DNA of 64,000 nucleotides from Afipia felis ATCC 53690 (GTDB taxonomy: Bacteria; Pseudomonadota; Alphaproteobacteria; Rhizobiales; Xanthobacteraceae): the NCBI RefSeq assembly GCF_000314735.2, contig NZ_KB375270.1:1116001-1180000 (forward strand), given 5' to 3'. The stretch's first letter is position 1. Each line of letters opens with the position of its first letter. Shown here one piece after another: positions 40,650-49,751 of this stretch. The notes below the pieces were generated by a model. The model was given only the letters and a program-made list of their open reading frames with translations, was not told the origin of the DNA and did not search any database. The position numbers and the translations under genes were made by a program.

Positions 40650-40660
40650 CGCCTGTCCTT

Positions 40661-40680
40661 TATATGTCACACATCATATA
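40661..40680. promoter_or_regulatory. TetR-type operator candidate 1 (near the tetR start)
   Basis: An inverted repeat TATATG-N8-CATATA in which both arms pair perfectly over 6 bp. It lies 12 bases upstream of the TetR ATG (40649), so it would overlap its own promoter or leader, consistent with autoregulation. The same ATATG-N8-CATAT architecture recurs 66 bases away (40727-40746). Confidence 0.65.
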
Positions 40681-40726
40681 ATACAAAATAGACCATCGCG
40701 CAAAGCGATTGCGATTTGCTTTCCGT

Positions 40727-40746
40727 GATATGATCGGTGCCATATG
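40727..40746. promoter_or_regulatory. TetR-type operator candidate 2 (near the MFS start)
   Basis: A second ATATG-N8-CATAT palindrome, 38 bases upstream of the MFS ATG at 40785. It repeats the arm sequence and spacing of the first site (outer pair G/G mismatched), with centres 66 bp apart. Two copies with the same spacing in one divergent gap point to binding by the adjacent TetR protein on both promoters. Confidence 0.65.
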
Positions 40747-40784
40747 ACAATCTCTTTCCTCTTCTCTGCTTCCCAGGACACACC

Positions 40785-42068
40785 ATGATTTCCAACTGGC
40801 TTTCGGCGCGCCTCGCCTCCCGCGACATCCATTACGGATGGGCCGTCGTGGCCGCGACGTTCCTGACCACACTCTCGAGCGCCGCCTCGATCAGTGCGCC
40901 CGGCGTGTTCATTGTGCCACTGGAGCAGGAATTCCACTGGAGCAACGCCGAAATCTCCAGCGCGCTGTCGATCCGCCTGTTGCTGTACGGGCTGGTGGCG
41001 CCGTTCGCCGCTGCCTTCATCAACCGCTATGGCATGCGCAACGTCGTGGTCTGCGCGATGACGACGATCATCGCGGGTCTCGTACTCTCGCTGTTCATGA
41101 CGGAAGTCTGGCAGCTGATCCTGCTGTGGGGCTTCGTCGTCGGCCTCGGCACGGGCATGACCGCATTGGTGCTCGGCGCGACAGTCGCCGCGCGCTGGTT
41201 CGTCGCGCGACGCGGGCTCGTCGTCGGCCTGTTCGCCGCGAGCACGGCCACCGGCCAGCTTGTGTTCCTGCCGGTGATGGCGAAGCTCACCGAACTCTAT
41301 AGCTGGCGCGCCGCCACCCTTGCGCTGTGCGCGCTGATGGCGCTTGCCGCTGTCATGGTGTTGCTGGTCGTGCGCGACCGGCCGTCCGATCTCGCGCTGC
41401 GCCCGTTCGGCGACGACGGCACCACGCCTGTGGCTCCGCCCGCGCCTGCGAATGCGCCGATCACCTCCGCCGCTCTCGGCGCGCTGAAGGAGGCTTCAAC
41501 AAGCCGCGTCTTCTGGGTGCTGTTCTTCACCTTCTATATTTGCGGCGCCAGCACCAACGGTTTGATTCAGACGCACTTCATCACGCTGTGCGCCGACTAC
41601 GCCATTCCCGCGACCGGGGCAGCGACGCTGCTGGCGATGATGGGCATCTTCGATTTCGTCGGCACCATCATGTCCGGTTGGCTGTCGGACCGTTACGACA
41701 ACCGGTGGCTGCTGTTCTGGTATTACGGCCTGCGCGGACTCTCGCTGGTGATGCTGCCGTTCACCGATTTCACCTTTTATGGCCTGTCGGTATTCGCACT
41801 ATTCTATGGCCTCGACTGGGTCGCCACCGTGCCCCCGACCGTTCGCCTCTCGGCCTCGACCTTCGGAGCGGAGCGCACCAATCTGGTGTTCGGCTGGATT
41901 TTCGCCGGTCACCAGATCGGCGCGGCCTCGGTGGCGCTGGGCGCCGGATTGTCGCGAACCTACCTCGCAAGCTATTTACCCGCGTTCTTCACAGCCGGGC
42001 TCCTGTGCCTGATTGCCTCGCTGGCCGTCCTGTCGATCCGTCGTGACAAACGCCCCGCAGTCGCCTAG
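40785..42068 (+). CDS. MFS transporter, MCT/oxalate-formate-like
   Basis: A 427-residue, 12-helix MFS protein of the monocarboxylate transporter-like group. The N-terminal stretch RDIHYGWAVVAATFLTTLSSAAS is the typical start, and ARRGLVVGLFAASTATGQLVFLPVMAKL matches motif regions of this family. The ATG at 40785 is chosen; the open frame to 40737 runs through operator 2. A KAS-II gene follows 36 bases later. The substrate is probably a small carboxylate, unproven. Confidence 0.85.
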   Translation: MISNWLSARLASRDIHYGWAVVAATFLTTLSSAASISAPGVFIVPLEQEFHWSNAEISSALSIRLLLYGLVAPFAAAFINRYGMRNVVVCAMTTIIAGLVLSLFMTEVWQLILLWGFVVGLGTGMTALVLGATVAARWFVARRGLVVGLFAASTATGQLVFLPVMAKLTELYSWRAATLALCALMALAAVMVLLVVRDRPSDLALRPFGDDGTTPVAPPAPANAPITSAALGALKEASTSRVFWVLFFTFYICGASTNGLIQTHFITLCADYAIPATGAATLLAMMGIFDFVGTIMSGWLSDRYDNRWLLFWYYGLRGLSLVMLPFTDFTFYGLSVFALFYGLDWVATVPPTVRLSASTFGAERTNLVFGWIFAGHQIGAASVALGAGLSRTYLASYLPAFFTAGLLCLIASLAVLSIRRDKRPAVA

Positions 42069-42104
42069 GTCTGTACCGACAGATTTCTCCGGCAAGGCAG
42101 GACG

Positions 42105-43367
42105 ATGCGACGGATTGTTGTTACGGGTATGGGCGCTGTATCCCCGCTGGGATGCGGCGTGGAGGCCAATTGGTCGCGGCTGATCGCCGGAAAATCGGGT
42201 ATCCGACGCCTATCCGAGGAGGCTTCCGCCGATCTGCCCTGCAAGGTGGCAGGTCTCGTCCCGGACATGGCCCAGGATCCGGAAGCAGGGTTTGACCCGA
42301 GTCGTGCCGCTCCCGTCAAAGACCAGAAGAAGATGGACCGCTTCATCCTGTTCGCGCTGCTTGCGGCGGAGGAAGCGGTGGCGCAGGCGAACTGGCATCC
42401 GGCTGCGGAAAAGGACAAAGAGCGCACTGCCACCATCATCGGATCCGGCGTCGGCGGCTTCCCTGCCATCGCGGATTCCGTGCGGCTCGCGGATTCACGC
42501 GGCGTGCGGCGGCTGTCGCCTTTCACCGTCCCCTCCTTTCTCGTCAATCTCGCCGCCGGTCAGGTGTCGATCAAGCACGGCTTCAAGGGCGCGCTCGGTG
42601 CGCCGGTCACGGCCTGTGCAGCGGGCGTGCAGGCGATCGGCGATGCCGCGCGGATCATTCGTGCGGGCGAAGCCGACATCGCACTGGCAGGCGGCGCGGA
42701 AGCCTGCGTCGAGCGCACCGCGCTCGGCGGCTTTGCGGCGGCCCGTGCGCTCTCTTCCGGGTTCAACGACACGCGGGAGCGCGCATCGCGTCCGTTCGAC
42801 AAGGCGCGCGATGGGTTCGTGATGGGCGAAGGCGCAGGTCTTCTCGTGATCGAGGAACTGGAGCATGCGCTCGCACGCGGCGCCAAGCCAATCGCCGAGC
42901 TCATCGGCTACGGCACCAGTGCGGATGCCTATCACATGACGTCGGGGCCCGAAGACGGCGACGGCGCGCGCCGCGCGGTCGTGCAGGCGCTGCAGCAGGC
43001 TGGTCTTGAGCCGTCGCAGATCCAGTATCTCAACGCGCATGCCACTTCGACGCCTGTCGGCGATCTCGGCGAACTCGCCGCGATCAAATCGGTGTTCGGC
43101 ACAAACAACGGTGTCGCGGTGAGTTCGACAAAATCCGCGACCGGCCATCTGCTCGGCGCCGCCGGCGGTCTCGAGGCAATCTACTCGGTGCTGTCGTTAC
43201 GCGAGCAGCTTGCGCCCGCGACGCTGAATCTCGACGATCCCGACGATGCCGCGGAAGGCGTCGATCTCATCCGCGGGCAGGCCCGCAAGATGAAGATCGA
43301 TCACGTGTTGTCGAACGGGTTCGGCTTCGGCGGCGTCAACGCCAGCGTGATCTTCCGCAAAATCTGA
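42105..43367 (+). CDS. Beta-ketoacyl-ACP synthase II (FabF-like)
   Basis: A 420-residue condensing enzyme with all three catalytic residues visible: Cys in VTACAAGVQAIGDAARI, His in NAHATSTPVGDLGE, and His in STKSATGHLLGAAGG. It elongates acyl-ACP by decarboxylative condensation with malonyl-ACP. It stands apart from fatty-acid genes, 36 bases after the MFS gene, so it may be a paralogue of the main FabF; the TetR-linked promoter may drive it too. The stop is followed by a 9-bp hairpin. Confidence 0.9.
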   Translation: MRRIVVTGMGAVSPLGCGVEANWSRLIAGKSGIRRLSEEASADLPCKVAGLVPDMAQDPEAGFDPSRAAPVKDQKKMDRFILFALLAAEEAVAQANWHPAAEKDKERTATIIGSGVGGFPAIADSVRLADSRGVRRLSPFTVPSFLVNLAAGQVSIKHGFKGALGAPVTACAAGVQAIGDAARIIRAGEADIALAGGAEACVERTALGGFAAARALSSGFNDTRERASRPFDKARDGFVMGEGAGLLVIEELEHALARGAKPIAELIGYGTSADAYHMTSGPEDGDGARRAVVQALQQAGLEPSQIQYLNAHATSTPVGDLGELAAIKSVFGTNNGVAVSSTKSATGHLLGAAGGLEAIYSVLSLREQLAPATLNLDDPDDAAEGVDLIRGQARKMKIDHVLSNGFGFGGVNASVIFRKI

Positions 43368-43377
43368 GAGCTCGCAG

Positions 43378-43401
43378 GCCGCATGCCATCCAGCATGCGG
43401 C
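43378..43401. terminator. Hairpin between convergent KAS-II and RND genes
   Basis: Perfect 9-bp arms GCCGCATGC (43378-43386) and GCATGCGGC (43393-43401) around a 6-base loop lie in the 47-base gap between the two convergent stops. There is no strong T-run on the plus strand, so it may be a weak bidirectional terminator or a 3'-end protector. Confidence 0.6.
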
Positions 43402-43414
43402 GCGATATCCCGAT

Positions 43415-46400
43415 TTATTCGGCGGCTTCCGACACCGCGTCCGGCGGTTCGGAGCGGTCGCTGTCGGATGGCGTGCCACGCCCGAACTGCGACATCCAGT
43501 TCGATAGCTGATCGAGATAGAGATAGATCACCGGCGTGGTGAACAGCGTCAGCACCTGACTGACAAGCAGGCCGCCGACCATCGCATAGCCGAGTGGCTG
43601 ACGGATTTCCGAACCGGTACCCTGCCCAAGCATCAACGGCACGCCGCCGAGCAACGCCGCCATCGTCGTCATCATGATCGGGCGAAAGCGCAGCAGCGCC
43701 GCTTTGTGGATTGCTTCTTCCGGCGACAGATGCTCGTCGCGCTCGGCCACGATCGCGAAGTCCACCAGCATGATGCCGTTCTTCTTCACGATACCGATCA
43801 GAAGCACGATACCGATCAGCGCGATGAGGCTGAAGTCGTAACCGAATAGCATCAGCGTCGCGAGCGCGCCGACGCCTGCCGACGGCAGCGTGGAGAGAAT
43901 CGTGATCGGGTGGATGTAGCTCTCGTAGAGGATGCCGAGGATCAGATACACCACCACAAGCGCGGCGAAAATCAGAAGCGGTATGGTGCCGAGCGACTGC
44001 TGGAAGGCCTGCGCGGTGCCCTGGAAGCTGCCGTTCAACGTCGCAGGCGCGCCGATCTCATCCATCGCCTTCTGCACGGCATCGGTCGCCTGCCCCAGCG
44101 CTACGCCCTGCGCGAGGTTGAAGCTGATGGTGATCGCCGGGAACTGGCCCTGGTGGCTGATCGACAGCGGCCGCACCGGAACGGTGGTCCAGTGCACGAA
44201 GGCCGAGAGCGGCACCTGATCGCCCGTGGTCGGTGATTTGACGTAAATCTTCTGCAGGCTGTCGAGGTCGCCCTGCATCTCCGGCAGGATTTCCATCACC
44301 ACGTGATAGCTGTTGAGCTGGGTGAAATATTGCGCGATCTGGCGCTGACCGAACGCATCGTACAGCGTGTCGTCGATCAGTTGCGGCGAGATGCCGTAAC
44401 GCGACGCCGTATCGCGGTCGATGGTCAACGTCAGCGTGGTGCCCTCGGTCTGCTGGTCGGTCGCGACGTCGCGCAGTTGCGGCAACGTCTGCATCTTGGA
44501 CAGGATTTTCGGCGCCCACTCGTTCAGTTCGGCAAGGTTCGCGTCCTGCAACGTGTACTCGAATTGCGTGCGGGTGGCGCGGCCGCCGAGGCGTACGTCC
44601 TGCGCCGCCTGCAGATACAGTTTCGCGCCTTCCACCTTGTCCGCCTTGGCGCGGATACGGGCAATGATCTGCGGCGCAAGCGCCGTTCTCTCGTCACGCG
44701 GCTTCAGCGTAATATAAAGACGGCCCGTGTTGAGCGAGCTGCCGCCACCACCGATGGCCATCGCAACGCTGTAGACGTCCGGATCGTCCATGACGATCTT
44801 GCCGAGCTCTTCCTGCTTGCGCATCATTTCCGCGAAGGACACATCCTGCGCCGCCTGCGAGGCGCCGGTCAGCAGTCCGTTGTCCTGCTGTGGAAAAAAG
44901 CCTTTCGGGATCGCGATGAACAGGATGACCGAAAGCGCCAGCGTCGCGAAGAACACCATCAGCGTGGTGAAGCGCCAGCGCATCACGAGGTTCAGGCCGC
45001 GTTCGTACCAGCGCAGCATGCCGTCGAACATGCGCTCGCTCCATTGGTAGAACCTGCCGTGCTGCTGATGCTCCTGATGCGGTTGCAGGAAGCGGGACGC
45101 CATCATCGGCGTCAGCGTCAACGACACGATCATGGAGACGAAGATCGTCATCGCCAGCGTCACCGCGAATTCGCGGAACAGGCGGCCGATGATGCCACCC
45201 ATCAGCAGCAGCGGGATCAGCACCGCGACCAGCGAAACGCTGATCGACACGATGGTGAACCCGATTTCGCTGGCACCCTTCAGCGCCGCCCGGAACGGAT
45301 CTTCCCCCTGCTCCACATAACGCGAGATGTTTTCCAGCATCACGATGGCGTCGTCGACGACGAAGCCGACCGCGATGGTGAGCGCCATCAACGATAGATT
45401 GTCGAGCGTATAGCCCGCCATCCACATCAGCGCACAGGCGCCGAGCAGCGCCAGCGGCACCGTGACGCTGGGAATGACTGTCGCCCAAAAGCTGCGCAGG
45501 AAGACGAAGATCACCATCACCACGAGGCCGATGGTCAGGAGCAACGTGAACTGCACGTCCTCGACCGCGGCACGAATGGTCGTGGTGCGGTCGCTCATGA
45601 TCTTGACCTTGACCGCCGGCGGAATGGCCTTCTCCAGCCGCGGCAACTGCGCCTTGATCTTGTCGACCGTCTCGATGACGTTGGCGCCGGGCTGCTTGAA
45701 GACGACGAGGAACACGCCGCGCTTGCCGTTCGCCCACGCCGCCTGCTTCATGTCCTCGGGACCGGCGACCGCCTGCCCGATGTCGCGGACCCGCAACGGA
45801 CCGCCGTTGCGATAGGCGATGATGACGTCGTTCCAGTCTTTCGAAGCAGGCAACTGGTCGTTGGCATAGATCGTATAGCTGCGGGTCTTGCCGTCGATGT
45901 TGCCCTTCGGGCTATCCACCGTCGTCAGAGCGAGCTGGGTGCGGACATCTTCCAGACCGAGGCCTTTCGCCACCAGCTTGGCGGGATCGATCTGTATACG
46001 GATCGCGGGCTTCTGCTGACCGCCGATCAGCACCTGCGCGACGCCGGTGATCTGGCTGAGTTGCTGGGCGAGCTGACTGTCGATGGCGTCGTTGACCTCG
46101 ATCAGTGGCATGGTGTCGGACGTCGCCGACAAAATCATGATCGGTGCGTCCGCCGGATTGACCTTGCGGTAGGTCGGCGGGGTCGGCAGATTTTTTGGCA
46201 ACTGACCGCCGGCGGCGTTGATCGCCGCCTGCACGTCGTTCGCCGCACCGTCGATATTGCGATTGAGATCGAACTGGATGGTCACGGCCGTCGAGCCGAG
46301 CGAACTCGTCGAGGTCAACTGAGCCACACCCGGAATCTGCGCGAACTGCCGCTCCAGAGGCTGAGCGACGGAGGACGCCATCGTCTCGGGACTCGCGCCC

Positions 46401-46564
46401 GGCAGACTCGCCGAAACCTGGATGGTCGGGAAGTCGACCTGCGGCAGCGGCGCGATCGGCAGCGACGGATACGCCACCAGACCGACGAACAGCACGCCCA
46501 CCATCAGCAACGAGGTTGCGATCGGGTAACGAATGAATGGAGCCGAAACGCCGCCGTAGGCCAT
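43415..46564 (-). CDS. RND multidrug efflux pump, inner-membrane component (MdtB/MdtC-like)
   Basis: A 1049-residue RND permease. It has the 12-helix duplicated layout with large periplasmic loops, the double aspartate of helix 4 in AVGFVVDDAIVMLENISRYVE, and the second-half equivalent LLIGIVKKNGIMLVDFAI. The MdtB/MdtC subgroup is suggested by PQVDFPTIQVSASLPGASPET near the N-terminus. The ATG at 46564 lies 2 bases after the adaptor stop. It would work with the HlyD-type adaptor and an outer-membrane TolC not seen here. Confidence 0.93.
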   Translation of the reverse strand: MAYGGVSAPFIRYPIATSLLMVGVLFVGLVAYPSLPIAPLPQVDFPTIQVSASLPGASPETMASSVAQPLERQFAQIPGVAQLTSTSSLGSTAVTIQFDLNRNIDGAANDVQAAINAAGGQLPKNLPTPPTYRKVNPADAPIMILSATSDTMPLIEVNDAIDSQLAQQLSQITGVAQVLIGGQQKPAIRIQIDPAKLVAKGLGLEDVRTQLALTTVDSPKGNIDGKTRSYTIYANDQLPASKDWNDVIIAYRNGGPLRVRDIGQAVAGPEDMKQAAWANGKRGVFLVVFKQPGANVIETVDKIKAQLPRLEKAIPPAVKVKIMSDRTTTIRAAVEDVQFTLLLTIGLVVMVIFVFLRSFWATVIPSVTVPLALLGACALMWMAGYTLDNLSLMALTIAVGFVVDDAIVMLENISRYVEQGEDPFRAALKGASEIGFTIVSISVSLVAVLIPLLLMGGIIGRLFREFAVTLAMTIFVSMIVSLTLTPMMASRFLQPHQEHQQHGRFYQWSERMFDGMLRWYERGLNLVMRWRFTTLMVFFATLALSVILFIAIPKGFFPQQDNGLLTGASQAAQDVSFAEMMRKQEELGKIVMDDPDVYSVAMAIGGGGSSLNTGRLYITLKPRDERTALAPQIIARIRAKADKVEGAKLYLQAAQDVRLGGRATRTQFEYTLQDANLAELNEWAPKILSKMQTLPQLRDVATDQQTEGTTLTLTIDRDTASRYGISPQLIDDTLYDAFGQRQIAQYFTQLNSYHVVMEILPEMQGDLDSLQKIYVKSPTTGDQVPLSAFVHWTTVPVRPLSISHQGQFPAITISFNLAQGVALGQATDAVQKAMDEIGAPATLNGSFQGTAQAFQQSLGTIPLLIFAALVVVYLILGILYESYIHPITILSTLPSAGVGALATLMLFGYDFSLIALIGIVLLIGIVKKNGIMLVDFAIVAERDEHLSPEEAIHKAALLRFRPIMMTTMAALLGGVPLMLGQGTGSEIRQPLGYAMVGGLLVSQVLTLFTTPVIYLYLDQLSNWMSQFGRGTPSDSDRSEPPDAVSEAAE

Positions 46565-46566
46565 GA

Positions 46567-47718
46567 TCAATCAGCTTTCGGTTCGTCGTTGTTGCCGGAG
46601 CCCGCGACCTTCGTGGTCAGAAGCGATCCTTCCTGAACGCGATATTGGCCGCGTGTCACCACCCGCTCACCAATCGTGAGTCCGCTGTCGATCAGGCTTT
46701 TTCCGTTGCCGGTTTCCCTGACCTTGACCGGCCGCGCCATGGCCTTGTTGCCATCGGCCACGACGAAGGCAAACAGGCCGTTCGGGCCATGCTGCACGGC
46801 GTCTTCGGGAACGACGGTTGCATCCTTCACCGTCTCGATCAGAAGCCGCGTGGAGACGGACAGTCCCGGCCACAGCGCATGGTTCTTGTTGTCGAACGTC
46901 GCTTTCAGCCGGATGGTTCCGCTGGTGGAATCCACCTGATTGTTCATAAGCGCAAGCACGCCTTCCGAAAGCTGCTTCCGTCCATCCGTCGTAAAGGCGA
47001 TGACCTTGAGCGGTCCCCGCTTCATCGCCGCCGCGATCGCAGGCAGTTGCTGCTCGGGCGCGGTGAATATCACCGAAATAGGTTCGACCTGCGCGATGGA
47101 AACGATCGCCGTCTGGGCGGCCGCCGTCACGATATTGCCGACATCGACCATGCGGATCCCGGTGACGCCCGCGATCGGCGCGCGGATGCTGGCATAGTCG
47201 AGCTGCGTCTGCGCATTGTCGATCGCGGCCTGGTCGCCTGCGATCTGCGCGGTCAGTTGCAGGACATTGGCGTTCTGCGTATCCACCGTCTGGCGGGTTG
47301 CGAACTCGCCGAGCCTGGTCGAGCGCGCGAGATCGAGCTTGGCGTTGTTGAGATTCGCCTCGTCCTGCACCTTCTTCGCCTTGGCCGCATCGAGTGTCGC
47401 CTGGAACGGGCGCGGGTCGATCTGAGCCAGCAGGTCGCCTTCCTTGACGAACTGCCCTTCCTTGAAAACGATCTGGGTGATCTCACCGTCGACGCGCGTG
47501 CGCACCTGCACGGTGTTGAAACCCTGCACGGTTCCAAGACCCGACAGATAGACCGGGAAATCCGCCTTCTCGACCGGCGCGATCGTCACCGGAACCGCGG
47601 GCGGCGGCCCTGCCTTCGGCTTGTGCGAGCCAAAGCCCCGCCAGACGGCAACACCCGCGCCGACAGCCACCAGCGCGATCAACAAAAAACCCCAGCGAGG
47701 CATTCCAGACTTCGTCAT
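46567..47718 (-). CDS. RND efflux periplasmic adaptor subunit (MdtA-like)
   Basis: A 383-residue membrane-fusion protein with an N-terminal membrane anchor (WGFLLIALVAVGAGVAVWRGF), then the lipoyl/beta-barrel segments VRTRVDGEITQIVFKEGQFVKEGDLLAQIDPRPFQATLDAA and YASIRAPIAGVTGIRMVDVGNIVTAA, separated by a coiled-coil hairpin. This is the MdtA/HlyD pattern. It precedes the RND gene by 2 bases. The ATG is at 47718, and the divergent MarR gene lies 136 bases upstream. Confidence 0.93.
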   Translation of the reverse strand: MTKSGMPRWGFLLIALVAVGAGVAVWRGFGSHKPKAGPPPAVPVTIAPVEKADFPVYLSGLGTVQGFNTVQVRTRVDGEITQIVFKEGQFVKEGDLLAQIDPRPFQATLDAAKAKKVQDEANLNNAKLDLARSTRLGEFATRQTVDTQNANVLQLTAQIAGDQAAIDNAQTQLDYASIRAPIAGVTGIRMVDVGNIVTAAAQTAIVSIAQVEPISVIFTAPEQQLPAIAAAMKRGPLKVIAFTTDGRKQLSEGVLALMNNQVDSTSGTIRLKATFDNKNHALWPGLSVSTRLLIETVKDATVVPEDAVQHGPNGLFAFVVADGNKAMARPVKVRETGNGKSLIDSGLTIGERVVTRGQYRVQEGSLLTTKVAGSGNNDEPKAD

Positions 47719-47792
47719 TCCGTCTCTCGTGAACCCGATCCGCAGATATGTTTGGTATTATTTAGTATGCCAGCACTTAATGTGATAGCATG

Positions 47793-47807
47793 CGAATAAA
47801 TTATTCG
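47793..47807. promoter_or_regulatory. Perfect palindrome between RND operon and MarR gene
   Basis: CGAATAA-A-TTATTCG is a 15-base perfect palindrome, 47 bases upstream of the marR start and 75 bases upstream of the adaptor start. MarR-family regulators bind similar short AT-rich palindromes in shared promoter gaps. The rest of the gap is AT-rich as well. Confidence 0.5.
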
Positions 47808-47854
47808 TCAGGCTGCCAATCTCTTGCCACGGCAACCATCACAGTCCAGCGCCC

Positions 47855-48346
47855 ATGTCACTCGATCTCAAACGGCAGTTAATCACGCAGCTCGTCGAAT
47901 CTTCCCGGCTGCTGCGCAACTATATCGAGCATCGCGCCAAAAGCCGCGGGACGACGCGCGCCCAGTGGATCGTGCTCTTTCGATTGCGTCAGCAGGAAGG
48001 GTTGTCGCAGGTCGATCTCGCGGAAGTGATGGAATTGCAGCCTATATCGCTGGTGCGATTGCTGGATCGCCTTGTCGATCAAGGTCTTCTTGAACGTCGG
48101 CCCCACCCCACCGACCGCCGCGCCAATCAACTATATTTGACCGAAACGGGGCGCCGTCTCGTCGGCGATCTCGACAGCCTACGCGATTCTATCGCCACGG
48201 AAGCGCTGCGCGGCACGTCCGCCGCCTCGCTCCAGACTGCGCTCGACGTGCTTCAGCAGGTTAAGGATAACGTCAAGAACAACGCGGAGACCGCTGCCGA
48301 CGCGACCCCGCCTGCCCCGCCTCCGACCCGGCGAATACGACGATAG
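47855..48346 (+). CDS. MarR family transcriptional regulator
   Basis: A 163-residue MarR-type winged-helix protein: RAQWIVLFRLRQQEGLSQVDLAEVMELQPISLVRLLDRLVDQGLLERRPHPTDRRANQLYLTETGRRL is the core with the wing DRRA. The C-terminal ~20 residues are proline/arginine rich (TPPAPPPTRRIRR). It is divergent from the MdtA/RND operon and probably represses it. The ligand is unknown. Confidence 0.92.
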   Translation: MSLDLKRQLITQLVESSRLLRNYIEHRAKSRGTTRAQWIVLFRLRQQEGLSQVDLAEVMELQPISLVRLLDRLVDQGLLERRPHPTDRRANQLYLTETGRRLVGDLDSLRDSIATEALRGTSAASLQTALDVLQQVKDNVKNNAETAADATPPAPPPTRRIRR

Positions 48347-48379
48347 ATCGCACGTGCCCGGTCCGGCCGCTTCGGCCGA

Positions 48380-48589
48380 TCAGCGCGCTTTTGGGCGACG
48401 GGGAATGTAGATGCAGGCCGCATAGATGACGATCGGCGTGACCAGCATCAGCCACGACAATCCATCCCAGATGCCATCTCCGACGAGCGCCGCCACAAGG
48501 CCGACGATACTCATCACGCCGATGAGCAACGGCACCGCGAAAATCTGCCCCAGCGTACGATGCTTGGGAAAAAGGCGCCGTCCACTCAT
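48380..48589 (-). CDS. Small membrane protein linked to the siderophore-receptor operon
   Basis: A 69-residue protein with two hydrophobic helices (FAVPLLIGVMSIVGLVAALV and WLMLVTPIVIYAACIYI), beginning MSGRRLFPKHRTLGQ and ending in a basic tail. Its ATG overlaps the PepSY stop in an ATGA, indicating translational coupling. Similar short proteins occur next to PepSY/TonB-receptor genes, where their role is not known. I find no matching named family. Confidence 0.72.
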   Translation of the reverse strand: MSGRRLFPKHRTLGQIFAVPLLIGVMSIVGLVAALVGDGIWDGLSWLMLVTPIVIYAACIYIPRRPKAR

Positions 48590-49740
48590 GGCGTTTGCGG
48601 CTCCAGCGCCGAGACACTCGCGACGGACCGTTCGAGGCTGACGCCCGATTTGCGCCGCCGCAGCCAAAGATAAAGTCCTGTCACCAGAAGCACGATCGTG
48701 ATGACATCGAGGATCGCCCAGATGATCTTCAGCGGCATGCCGCCGTAATCGCCGAAATGCAGCGGCTGCGACAGCAGCAGCGTCGCCACGTACCAGGGCA
48801 TTTCGCGGCTGTCAGTCATCGCGCCGGTCTGCGCATCGATCAGCGCAGGCTTCAGCAGCCGCGATGTCAAAGGTGTGTCGCCGCGCATGAACACGGCATA
48901 GTGGCTCTTGCTGCTGAAGATCGTGCCCGGAAACGCGACGAACGACGGTTTCATGTCGGGCTCTGCTTTCATCGCGACCTTTACCGCCTCGTTGATCGAG
49001 GCCGGATGCGCGACGACGGGACGATCCTTGTATTGCGCCGTCATCGCCGCAAGCTGATCGAACTGCCAGTATTTGATGACGAGATCGGCCCAGGTGTTGA
49101 TCACGCCGGTGAAGCCGACGACCAGCGTCCACATCACGAGCAGGATGCCGGCGAGATTGTGCACGTCGAGCCAGCGCACCACCCGCTTCCGCTCGCGCCG
49201 ATAGGTACCGAAATCAAGCTTCCGCATCGACGGCGCGTAGACCACGATGCCGGAAATGATCGCCACGCAGAACAGGATGCCCATGAAGCCGAGGAACAGC
49301 TTGCCCGGCAGCCCTGCGAACATGTCGGTGTGCAGCTTCAGCATGATGTAGGTGAATCGGCCGGTGACATCCGGTGCATCGAGATAGGCCGCGGTGTGAG
49401 CATCCACGCGCGCGAGCGTATTCTTGGACGGATCGGAATCGATCGTCTTGCCGACACTCACCATCAGCGCGTTCGGGTCGTCCCGGTCCCAGATCAGGAA
49501 GTGCGGCACCATGTCCGGCTTCTGCGCCCGCACCGCCGCCATCACGTCGTCGAGATTGGCGAGCGGCGTTCCCGCAGGAACATCCGCCGCCTTGACCTGC
49601 GAATGCAGGACGTCATCGATCTGCTCGTGGAAGATCAGCGGCAGGCCCGTCACGCACAACAGCAGCATGAACACGGTGCAAATGATGCTCGACCATTTGT
49701 GCACCCATCCCCATCGTCGAAGTGACTTGCTCGCCGCCAA
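48586..49740 (-). CDS. PepSY-associated membrane protein (ferric-siderophore reductase-like)
   Basis: A 384-residue protein with four membrane helices and PepSY_TM architecture: WVHKWSSIICTVFMLLLCVTGLPLIFHEQID at the N-terminus, LKLHTDMFAGLPGKLFLGFMGILF in the middle, and WLDVHNLAGILLVMWTLVVGFTG later. The His residues in HKW, LHTDM and DVHN are the heme/metal-binding type. Such proteins help release iron from siderophores after uptake. The start is TTG (49738-49740) with AAGGAG 7 bases upstream. It lies 11 bases downstream of the receptor. Confidence 0.87.
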   Translation of the reverse strand: MAASKSLRRWGWVHKWSSIICTVFMLLLCVTGLPLIFHEQIDDVLHSQVKAADVPAGTPLANLDDVMAAVRAQKPDMVPHFLIWDRDDPNALMVSVGKTIDSDPSKNTLARVDAHTAAYLDAPDVTGRFTYIMLKLHTDMFAGLPGKLFLGFMGILFCVAIISGIVVYAPSMRKLDFGTYRRERKRVVRWLDVHNLAGILLVMWTLVVGFTGVINTWADLVIKYWQFDQLAAMTAQYKDRPVVAHPASINEAVKVAMKAEPDMKPSFVAFPGTIFSSKSHYAVFMRGDTPLTSRLLKPALIDAQTGAMTDSREMPWYVATLLLSQPLHFGDYGGMPLKIIWAILDVITIVLLVTGLYLWLRRRKSGVSLERSVASVSALEPQTP

Positions 49741-49751
49741 TTCCGTCTCCT

